A stretch of DNA of 64,000 nt from an uncultured Lachnospiraceae bacterium. GTDB taxonomy: Bacteria; Bacillota; Clostridia; Lachnospirales; Lachnospiraceae. Positions 1 through 6,918 of the stretch are shown here, in pieces; position 1 is the stretch's first letter; the number at the start of each line of letters is the position of its first letter. Below the pieces are notes generated by a model that saw only the letters and a list, made by a program, of their open reading frames with translations, was not told the DNA's origin and ran no database searches. A program made the position numbers and the translations under genes. The stretch lies in contig CAJTUA010000014.1 of NCBI GenBank assembly GCA_910579615.1, positions 1 through 64,000 on the forward strand. The letters run 5' to 3'.

Positions 1-600
1 TACATTTTTGACAGTTCCTTTAATCGGTTTAGTTTCTGCCCCTTGGAAAGATGTACCGTTTCCAACTCTTGGTATCTCTGTTCCTTATCCGCTGTGAATT
101 TCGCAAGGCTCTCAAAGCTGTCTATCTGCCTTGTCGTGATAAATTTCTCCGCATTGTCAGCTGACTGTCAATTCCCTGTTCTTTAAAAGAGCGGTGTTCC
201 CAATGTAGCGCAATCCCAAACTGCTCATTGGTAGCATTGATTGTGTCGGCTAAATCCTTTCGCCACATTTTAGCGTTTTCCCTGCTGTTCCAGTCGGTGC
301 TGTCGGCGGTGTGGCATTTCCACTGTTTCCTGTTCCGCTTGTCTACTTTCTGCTGACCTGTCTTTTATCAATCACTGGTATCTTCTCACCGTTTTCGTCA
401 AGGTCATAGACTTTCTTCTGTTTTGCTGCCCATTCCCCGTTTTCAGTGAGAGGGCGCATTGGGTGGGAGAGCGGTTTCTCGGCTTTGCGTTTCTTCTCGT
501 TCTGCTTTTTCTTTTCGTTGGCTGCACGCTGTTGCGCCTGTCTCAATGCCTGCAATGCCTTTTCTAAGTTTTTGCTTGTGTTATTTTTGCTCTCAATCAT
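1..600 (-). pseudogene. MobA/MobL-type relaxase remnant (frameshifted, truncated by window edge)
   Basis: Reading the minus strand down from 600, an 85-codon open stretch has the charged, coiled character of the middle of mobilization relaxases and contains KKVYDLDENGEKIPVIDKR. It hits a stop at 343. The next frame resumes at once with QQKVDKRNRKQWKCHTAD, then a DSTDW motif and LHWEHRSFKEQGID, as in the MobA/MobL nickase domain. Near base 170 the frame changes again to a helical stretch (ADNAEKF, ESLAKFTADKEQRYQELE) that runs off the window. At least two frame breaks and a missing N-terminal catalytic part make this a dead gene. An intact version would nick oriT to start plasmid or ICE transfer. 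The family call comes from recognised motifs; no alignment was run. Confidence 0.7.
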
Positions 601-652
601 TTCTGATACCTCATTCTTTCTATGTTGTGTTGGTGGTTGCTGAAAATAAAAA

Positions 653-687
653 AGGTAGCGGATTGTCTGTTAAGATAATCGCTACCT
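653..687. repeat. Inverted repeat, possible terminator or oriT-related hairpin
   Basis: AGGTAGCG at 653-660 is perfectly complementary to CGCTACCT at 680-687. Inner short complementary runs (ATT/AAT, TCT/AGA) extend the stem. It lies between the relaxase remnant and the ketopantoate-reductase-like gene, both on the minus strand. It could terminate transcription of the upstream gene (AT-rich flanks on both sides) or be part of the lost transfer origin. The sequence alone does not decide. Confidence 0.5.
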
Positions 688-720
688 AAAGGTAAACAAT
701 ATTTAATTTTCAATATAATT

Positions 721-1605
721 TCATCTGTTCAATTCAGTTTTAATATATTTATAAAATTGTCTGTGTAACTGGCGCATTTCATCGGGTGCTTTCATTGAAT
801 GTTGATACATAAACATTCTCCCAAAATCACTCTGAAAAATCACACTAAGACCTATCCTTAAAAAAGTAATTGGAATAAATCGAAATACATTCATTTTCTT
901 AGGAGATATAACAATCCCTAAGTTATGGAGCGTAATATAATTGCGTTTCATTCTCTTTGCTGTTCTGCACATTAAATTTTTTTCTTTTCCTGCTTTCTTA
1001 GGATTGTCTGCTTCATAATAAGCATCTGCAATAGGAACTACCATTGCCAAATGACATATCTGCCAATCGTGCATATTTCTTACAATTTGATATGGAATAT
1101 GGGATTGTCTAAAAATTGCTGACAACATCATTATCCGCTCTGTTTCCATTCCATTTATTTCTGCAAAAGTTGTCGGCTGAATTAATCTCGGCGTTAGGTC
1201 GGCTTTTAATATATTACCGTCAAAACTCCCTCCTGCTCCGGGAAATGCCGGTATAATTCTTCCTTTTCCGCACATTTTTTCCCAATCACTGTATGGTTCA
1301 ATGGTATTAACCATTGTTACAATATTTGGACTATTATTATTTCTTAATTCCTTTAATGCTTGATGTACTTGGGTTTCTCTTACAGTCAGAAATATAAAAT
1401 CATAGGTGTCCTCATTTGTTACATTTTCAATAATCCGGGGAGTTACTTTCATTCTCTTTCGGTTTTTAATGTAACACAAGCCATACTTTTTTAGACTTTC
1501 TAATCTTTCTCCACGCGCATATATAGTCGTATCATATCCTGCTTCACAAAATAGTGTCGCATATAGACACCCTATCACACCCGCTCCATAAATTAGCAAT
1601 CTCAT
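721..1605 (-). CDS. Ketopantoate reductase-like NAD(P)-binding protein (ApbA/PanE family)
   Basis: The 294-residue product begins MRLLIYGAGVIGCLYATLF, a Rossmann dinucleotide-binding motif of the form GxGxxG at the extreme N-terminus, as in ApbA/PanE proteins. An internal VNTIEPY segment and a helical C-terminal half fit the two-domain family layout. Members reduce 2-dehydropantoate to pantoate for coenzyme A or act on other 2-keto acids; substrate cannot be read here. I chose ATG at 1605 rather than the in-frame ATG seven codons upstream because a GAGGA box (about 1614-1618) lies at suitable distance before 1605. The gene sits among mobile-element remnants on the same strand and is AT-rich, so it is probably cargo of the decayed element, not the housekeeping panE. 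A product near 300 residues is normal for the family. Confidence 0.65.
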   Translation of the reverse strand: MRLLIYGAGVIGCLYATLFCEAGYDTTIYARGERLESLKKYGLCYIKNRKRMKVTPRIIENVTNEDTYDFIFLTVRETQVHQALKELRNNNSPNIVTMVNTIEPYSDWEKMCGKGRIIPAFPGAGGSFDGNILKADLTPRLIQPTTFAEINGMETERIMMLSAIFRQSHIPYQIVRNMHDWQICHLAMVVPIADAYYEADNPKKAGKEKNLMCRTAKRMKRNYITLHNLGIVISPKKMNVFRFIPITFLRIGLSVIFQSDFGRMFMYQHSMKAPDEMRQLHRQFYKYIKTELNR

Positions 1606-1692
1606 ATAATCATTCCTCGCACTCATATATTTGTTGATTTTCTCAACAATGCTATTTTACCATAAACACAAATACAATTCCATTGAGTTTGA

Positions 1693-1971
1693 TTAACACG
1701 ATACTTTATTTCGTTTAATCATCATCTGCCTTGCCCGTTCCCTCTGCTCGGTGCTGACCGTCCTCGGCTTGCGGTAGTTGACGTATGACTTCGGAAAGGA
1801 ATAGGTCTTAGATACCTCGTCCTGCCCTGTCAGCTTGTATGTGTTGGGATAATCGGCAACAAGCGTGTCAAGTTTCCGCATGACCGCCTTATCCCTTGTA
1901 TAGAGGGTGGCAGTCTGTTCTCCTGCATTATAATTGAGAATACTTCCCTGCTCGTATCGTGAAAGTTTCAT
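1693..1971 (-). CDS. Conserved small protein of Firmicutes conjugative/mobilizable elements
   Basis: This 92-residue basic protein contains LNYNAGEQTATLYTRDKAVM in its N-terminal half and FPKSYVNYRKPR followed by a basic helix at the C-terminus. I recognise this arrangement from small proteins that recur in clostridial conjugative and mobilizable elements, where database names are inconsistent and no function is established. There is no signal peptide or membrane segment. The ATG at 1971 is preceded by a G-rich ribosome binding site. It appears intact, unlike its neighbours, and lies in a minus-strand cluster with relaxase debris. It supports reading 1-2.4 kb as an element remnant. Function unknown. 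Confidence 0.55.
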   Translation of the reverse strand: MKLSRYEQGSILNYNAGEQTATLYTRDKAVMRKLDTLVADYPNTYKLTGQDEVSKTYSFPKSYVNYRKPRTVSTEQRERARQMMIKRNKVSC

Positions 1972-1977
1972 AGTACC

Positions 1978-2381
1978 ATATCCCCCTTTCCTTTGCTGTG
2001 GGTTCTGTGCTGTTTTCCCTCGGCAACTGTCGGCAGTTTTACCTGTTCCTTTGCTTTGGCTAACTTGTCCTTATGGAATGGTCACGCTCGGTCAGTTTCC
2101 GTCTTTTGGTGGTGGCGGTCAGTTCCTCACACGTTTTTTCTGACAGGGCATTTAATTTCTTCAATGTGCCACTTACTATCTGCTTTGTGTCGCTTGTATT
2201 TGTTTTGTCACCCCTCCGCACTATCCAACATCGGCGGCCTGTGCTTTTCCTTGAACTGTCGCTCCCACTCGGCAAGCTGTGTTTTCAGCTTCGGCAGCAC
2301 GCTGTCTTGTAGATTGCGGATTGCCCTTTCAAGCAGCACCCCATTGGCAACCGGAAGCTGAAAACCGTCACCGTTGAGCAT
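1978..2381 (-). pseudogene. Degraded mobile-element coding stretch with a 57-codon fragment
   Basis: The minus strand from 2381 opens with ATG and encodes 57 residues (GDGFQLPVANGVLLERAIRN, then a charged helix ending RPPMLDSAEG), stopping at 2208. Downstream, coding-like basic residues continue in shifting frames (KKLNALSEKTCEELTATTKR; HKDKLAKAKEQVKLPTVAEG) without one open frame. The pattern suggests one or two element genes broken by indels. I do not recognise the family. The following gene starts at 1971 with little space between. Confidence 0.35.
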
Positions 2382-2443
2382 TTACAGGCGTAATGTCTTG
2401 AAAAATATAGGGGTTTTAGAGGGTTGAATAGATAAATATGAAT

Positions 2444-3085
2444 TTAGCGTGATTCTTCAAAGGGCTTTGCAAATTCGAAACCGTCCCGCACCATTGCCTC
2501 ATAGGCCGTTCGCCCCATCCCATAGAACATAGCGCAGTTCTCCAGAGAGTCCCTCATCTGTCCATCATCGTTGTTGTCATTGAAGCCGCAGGCTCTGTTC
2601 CCTATCATGTATACCCGCATATTGTCCTCTGCAATCATCCATTTACGGTAGTCGCAGGTTGTGGATACCACGAAGCAGTACCGAACCTGACCGTCCTTAA
2701 GATGGTCGCAGTTGATTTCAATCTGAATCTCATAATATGGACTCTCAAAATCAATTTGTTCTACGAAAAATTCCTGGAGCGTGTGCTCCGCCACCCTATC
2801 ATCAGACCTGCGCAACTGGTAGTAAAGGGCGGTCCAGCCCGTCTCAAATAGCTTATTGAAATTTTTCAGCACATAGCGAACCGCTTGTTCTGTCCGCTCC
2901 AGATTGTCCTCGTTCAGGTTCCAGATAATCAGGTCCAGATTGAAGTCCCGCTTCAAATATGGGGTGTCGAAAGAAAACAGAACCTTAACCAAAGGACCGT
3001 CTTCGTCCTCCTGAAGCGGAATAAACTGCCTGATGTCCAAATCCTCCGGACTAATTGGCGCTCTATCGTCTAAATAAATGTACAT
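2444..3085 (-). CDS. Hypothetical acidic cytoplasmic protein
   Basis: A 213-residue protein starting MYIYLDDRAPISPEDLDIRQ. The start at 3085 is chosen because an AAGGAG box lies about nine bases upstream; the longer open frame to 3313 has no such site and reads as intergenic sequence. The product is acidic, rich in Asp/Glu and aromatic residues, with no signal peptide or membrane helix. Single-gene acidic proteins of this size beside mobile elements are often immunity or antitoxin-like, but I see no diagnostic motif and no adjacent toxin. It is the last minus-strand gene before the strand switch and ends close to the element debris. Function unknown. Confidence 0.5.
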   Translation of the reverse strand: MYIYLDDRAPISPEDLDIRQFIPLQEDEDGPLVKVLFSFDTPYLKRDFNLDLIIWNLNEDNLERTEQAVRYVLKNFNKLFETGWTALYYQLRRSDDRVAEHTLQEFFVEQIDFESPYYEIQIEINCDHLKDGQVRYCFVVSTTCDYRKWMIAEDNMRVYMIGNRACGFNDNNDDGQMRDSLENCAMFYGMGRTAYEAMVRDGFEFAKPFEESR

Positions 3086-3530
3086 AATTGATTGCTCCTT
3101 TGCGGCGTAAGAAATTTGAAATTTGGTTTGCCAAATTGACCTACTTAAAATATAGCACAAAGCTAGCTGGTGTTCAACACCCATTGTAGATTTGAGTTTC
3201 CTCATTTTCACCCCAAAGTCCCAAAGGGTCAGGATGAACCTAAAGAGGATCTCGAACAGCCCCGTGACCGTGGCCGGCTGTATTGCCCTGCAAAGGGAAA
3301 ACGGGCTGTCCATTTTTTCCGTTTTAAGGGCAATTATTTTTTATTTAACACCATTTTGCCGTGGTGGGAGGATGAAAATGGTAGTATAATATAAGTGAAG
3401 TTCAGAGAAGAACTGGAGGGTTTTGTTGTTTTCTGGCTTCCCAAAGAATGGGTATCCATGTTATGTTACACGTAGGCAGATTCTCCATCATAAGAGACAG
3501 TGTGCAATGTCAAAATGTGAGGGAGAAGAG
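3086..3530. other. Intergenic region between divergent genes
   Basis: About 445 bases without a supportable gene. It separates the minus-strand hypothetical gene from the plus-strand secreted protein and probably holds promoters for both. A plus-strand TATAAT lies at 3385-3390, but I see no well-placed -35 box. Short open frames here have no ribosome binding site or recognisable product. Nothing else stands out. Confidence 0.4.
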
Positions 3531-4712
3531 ATGAAGAAAAGGAGTAAAGACATGTCAAGGAAAAAAACATTTTTTTTCAGTGCACTGTTTACATTGGTTA
3601 TTATGATGAATGTACCAATGCAAGTGAACGCATTTTATACGGATGAAGAAACTTACGGAGTACAAGAAAAGGCATATACAGAGCAGGAAGAGGTAATAAT
3701 GTTGCTTCCTGTAAAAGAATTGCAGGTTGATGATTTGGATATTGTTATTGAAACGGTCGGGGCTTCGTATTTCCTGGAAGTCAATGGAATTTTAGATGAT
3801 GGCAATTCGGTTGAGTTGGCAGAGGAAGCTTCGTACTTGAGCAGTAACGCAGATGTTGTATTTCCATATCGTGGAAGGTTACTTGCAATGGGAACGGGAT
3901 TTGCGGTAGTAACAGTTTCTTATGGGGATGTCAGTGTGGATGTCAATGTATCTGTTCTGGCTCCGTTAGAGATACCTGACGATATACCAACAGCACAAAA
4001 CAGTAATGTTGATATTTCAATCGCCCGTGAGATGGTATTTTGCGAGTGGGAACCACTGTTATTAATGGAAAGTTGGACGGATTCGGATTTATATACTCGT
4101 AAGTATTATTATCCGGGAACAACTTATACAGGAATACTGTATACGCAAAAAACCTGTAGTTCAACAAAGACATTTTTGGAGAATGCAGCAAATGTAAATA
4201 GTGGGTTTTATACACCTCTTGTCAGGAAAACAGTTACCATCAAGGATGAACAAGGTAATGTGGTAGAGAAACGCACATATTATCAACCTAAATTCGGCAA
4301 TGATTGTTCTGGTTTTCTTTCATTGGCATGGGGAATTAGCCGAAAGACTACATTGGGGTTTTTCGATGGAATAAAGGATGGTACTTTTGATAAAGTGGGA
4401 CAATATACTATACCAAGTGATTATCTGAACATGTCGTCGGCTTCACAGGAAAAATTGCAAAAAGAGTTAAAGGCGGCATACGGTTCTTTACAGCAGGGGG
4501 ATGCACTGGTATGCCGTAAAATTAAAACTACATTGGATGAGAATGGAAAAGAAGTAAAATCTGAAGTGGGTCATACATTTATGGTTTACTTAACCAACCC
4601 ATCAACAAAATTAGTTTATGTATATGAGCAAACAAATCCAAATGCGATTATAGCAACTTGGACTTATGACATGTTGGCAAACGGTAACTATCTGCCGTTT
4701 AGAAAAAAATAA
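3531..4712 (+). CDS. Secreted NlpC/P60-like cysteine hydrolase
   Basis: The 393-residue product starts at ATG 3531 after GAGGGAGAAGAG and has a basic start, a hydrophobic core (FFFSALFTLVIMMNVP) and an AxA-like cleavage region (VNAFY): a secretory signal. The middle is beta-rich (about residues 50-180) and may be an Ig-like or cell-wall-binding module. The C-terminal part contains NDCSGFLSLAWG, the cysteine motif of NlpC/P60 peptidoglycan hydrolases, followed by QQGDALVCR and a histidine in GHTFMVYL, giving a plausible Cys-His pair. Such enzymes cut peptide links in peptidoglycan. The gene is AT-richer than the housekeeping blocks and is followed 30 bases later by the first of the paralogous secreted proteins. 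Substrate and the identity of the middle domain are inferred. Confidence 0.65.
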   Translation: MKKRSKDMSRKKTFFFSALFTLVIMMNVPMQVNAFYTDEETYGVQEKAYTEQEEVIMLLPVKELQVDDLDIVIETVGASYFLEVNGILDDGNSVELAEEASYLSSNADVVFPYRGRLLAMGTGFAVVTVSYGDVSVDVNVSVLAPLEIPDDIPTAQNSNVDISIAREMVFCEWEPLLLMESWTDSDLYTRKYYYPGTTYTGILYTQKTCSSTKTFLENAANVNSGFYTPLVRKTVTIKDEQGNVVEKRTYYQPKFGNDCSGFLSLAWGISRKTTLGFFDGIKDGTFDKVGQYTIPSDYLNMSSASQEKLQKELKAAYGSLQQGDALVCRKIKTTLDENGKEVKSEVGHTFMVYLTNPSTKLVYVYEQTNPNAIIATWTYDMLANGNYLPFRKK

Positions 4713-4742
4713 AACATTTCATTTTTGAAAGGGGGAGTTGGC

Positions 4743-5717
4743 ATGAAAAGACACTTTTTATCCGCCATATTCCTCCTTTCCTTGCTGGTGTGCTGCGGGA
4801 TTGCCGCGGGCGGCAGCAAGGAAGGGAAGGGGGCGGAAACCGAATCAGGGCAGGGAAAAGAATATGAATGCCATATATATGAAAATGGAAGTGCCAGTTT
4901 AATGGTGGAAATGCCAGGAACATGGTCACGCAGCGATTGGCCAAATTACCATGGCGGGGCGTTTATCAAAAAGGTTTACAGTGTGGAGGACTACGGACAA
5001 ACAGAAGAAAATGAAACCTTTATATTTGGGGGCGACGGTCTGATTATATTTCAGCACAATATAAATCCATCGTTTACAGGGGAAGAATTTGTGTTTGCGG
5101 ATGGGGAGAAGGGATACCGCATGTATAATAATAGGTTTGGGATGCATTGGGAACAAATTTACCATTACGGGTCAGGAGACTATATTAGTATATATGCATC
5201 CTGGGGAGAGTATGAGAAATATCAGGAGGAAGTGCAGCACTTTCTAAAAAGCATTTCCTACAAGGACGTGCGGGAAGGTATTTCTGCGGAATCTGGAGCG
5301 GATGGGAAACCAAAGCAATACCACTTCCATATCCACCGTTGGTCTTTGCAGGCGGATTTGACGGTGCCGGGAGGGTTTTATGCAGAGTGGAAAGCCAATG
5401 ACAATGAGTCATGGTTTGGGCATTGGTGGGGGAGTTATGATGCAGAGCAGGAGTATCTGACGTTGTCCTTAGAGCCGGAAAGGGAAAATGTTTTGCTGCT
5501 TGGAGTACCAGTCAAGCTGCCGGAAAACCTGGAGCTTATTTCCGAACCGTATGTCTGTACCCTTGCTTCCGGCCTGAAAGGGCTGCGGTGGGATTTTGTA
5601 CAGGACGGCAAAAAAGGGGCATATGTGAAAGTCTATCGCCCGGGATGCGGTATCCTGATTTATGGCAACCGTTTTGAGGAACTGGAAGAAATCCTGCAAT
5701 CGGTTTGGGTATGGTAA
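4743..5717 (+). CDS. Secreted/lipoprotein paralog family, copy 1
   Basis: 324 residues from ATG 4743, preceded by AAAGGGGGAG. The N-terminus (MKRHFLSAIFLLSLLVCCG) is a signal peptide ending at two cysteines. The residue before the cysteine is Val, so the lipobox is imperfect, but lipoprotein anchoring is likely. The body has no known domain I can name. It contains conserved blocks: MVEMPGTWSRSDWPNYHGG near the front, a middle WSLQADLTVPGGFYAEW, and a C-terminal EELEEILQSVWVW. It reads as two similar halves, each resembling the small beta-rich domains that follow lipoprotein signals. Related copies occur at 5765-6724 (divergent), 9671-9791 (fragment) and 10206-11174 (interrupted). Function unknown; surface location inferred. 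Confidence 0.6.
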   Translation: MKRHFLSAIFLLSLLVCCGIAAGGSKEGKGAETESGQGKEYECHIYENGSASLMVEMPGTWSRSDWPNYHGGAFIKKVYSVEDYGQTEENETFIFGGDGLIIFQHNINPSFTGEEFVFADGEKGYRMYNNRFGMHWEQIYHYGSGDYISIYASWGEYEKYQEEVQHFLKSISYKDVREGISAESGADGKPKQYHFHIHRWSLQADLTVPGGFYAEWKANDNESWFGHWWGSYDAEQEYLTLSLEPERENVLLLGVPVKLPENLELISEPYVCTLASGLKGLRWDFVQDGKKGAYVKVYRPGCGILIYGNRFEELEEILQSVWVW

Positions 5718-5764
5718 TGGGGCACTTGCTAAACCTGTAACTTGTGGAAAAGAGGTATGAATTC

Positions 5765-6724
5765 TTGAAGAAATTACTGATAATTACTTTATTTTTGTTT
5801 TCTTTTTTCTCCGCTTGTGGAAGAAGGGAAAATGAAGAACAGGAAAATGGGATGGATATTTCGTACCATGCCTTTGTCCTGGATTCTGCCATAGTGACAG
5901 TACAATTACCGGAAACATGGGCTTACAGTTATGAACCGGACTATAATGGAATGTATTTCCATCAGGTGCTTACACAAAGGGCTAGGGAAGAGGAAATAAC
6001 GAAAGAGATGAAAGTGCTGAATTTTCATTATGGTACAGACGAAGGGTGTTTTTCGGTGTATCAGGGGGATACGGAGGAGGAAACAGGAACGTGGGACGAG
6101 TATACGTTTCCGGATGGGACAAGCGGACAGCGCATGGTATCGGAGCTAGATGACCGCTACAGGGAATTACTTTACCATGAAGAGACGGGGATGCTTGTTT
6201 GCCTTGATGCATCGAAATCGGAATATGAGAAATACAAGAAGGAAATCCGCCAGGTTTTCGACAGCATTGCTTTTGGAACGAAAAGCCTCACCGAGAGAAT
6301 GGGGGCTGATGGGAAAATGGTGGCATTGTACAAGCTTCATCTGTATGAATGGGCACTTAAGGTAGATATGGTTGTACAGGCAGGTGTATCTGTAGAGTGG
6401 GAGGGACTTCGGTTGGAAGAATGGCCGGTATCTTATGGCTATGTGGAAAGCAACCGATATGCCTGGGGCGGATGTATGAACCTGTCTTATGGGGAAAACG
6501 GTGAAAATACCATGTTCGTGGGAACGGAAATTTTAAAACCGGAAGGGGTGGAGCCAAAGAGGATATATACGGTCGCATTGGCATCCGGAATGAACGGGGA
6601 GCGTACCGATTTTATATATGAAGGGGAGGAATGGTCTTATGTCCAGCTTTTTTATCCGGATGTCCGCATCCTGTTTCATGGAGAAGAAATGGAGCAGATG
6701 CTGCAGTCCGTCCGTCCATGGTAG
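5765..6724 (+). CDS. Lipoprotein paralog family, copy 2 (divergent)
   Basis: About 319 residues. The open frame begins with GTG at 5744, but an AAGAGG box lies inside that extension nine bases before TTG 5765, so I favour the TTG start. The N-terminus (KKLLIITLFLFSFFSACG) is a clean lipoprotein signal with FSAC as lipobox. The body follows copy 1: an early PETWAYSYEPDYNGMYF, a mid-protein W-A-L-K-V-D-M-V-V segment, and an end reading EEMEQMLQSVRPW matching EELEEILQSVWVW of copy 1. Identity is low, so this duplication is old. It lies 50 bases after copy 1 and probably shares its transcript. Function unknown; extracytoplasmic, membrane-anchored. Confidence 0.6.
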   Translation: MKKLLIITLFLFSFFSACGRRENEEQENGMDISYHAFVLDSAIVTVQLPETWAYSYEPDYNGMYFHQVLTQRAREEEITKEMKVLNFHYGTDEGCFSVYQGDTEEETGTWDEYTFPDGTSGQRMVSELDDRYRELLYHEETGMLVCLDASKSEYEKYKKEIRQVFDSIAFGTKSLTERMGADGKMVALYKLHLYEWALKVDMVVQAGVSVEWEGLRLEEWPVSYGYVESNRYAWGGCMNLSYGENGENTMFVGTEILKPEGVEPKRIYTVALASGMNGERTDFIYEGEEWSYVQLFYPDVRILFHGEEMEQMLQSVRPW

Positions 6725-6829
6725 AAATACAAAAGCCAGAATAATTCATAGTCCATCCATTTGCCTGCCCATACGAAAACGGAAAACCTAACATTAAAAT
6801 GCAGGTTGCCGTCCACGTAAGGAAATGGA

Positions 6830-6858
6830 TTGACAAAAACCCGCTGATTCTATATAAT
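6830..6858 (+). promoter_or_regulatory. Consensus sigma-A promoter of alaS
   Basis: TTGACA at 6830-6835 and TATAAT at 6853-6858 are separated by 17 bases, a perfect vegetative promoter. The leader to the alaS start codon is only about 55 bases, too short for a T-box riboswitch, so no tRNA-sensing control is visible. Confidence 0.85.
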
Positions 6859-6918
6859 CTGTAAATGGTAGTGAAATTCCAATGTTACGATATATATAGA
6901 AATCAGGAGGTTTTTTTC

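Noticed and set aside
6859..6918. T-box riboswitch before alaS
   Set aside because: The leader is only about 55-60 bases from the consensus promoter, far too short, and lacks T-box sequence.
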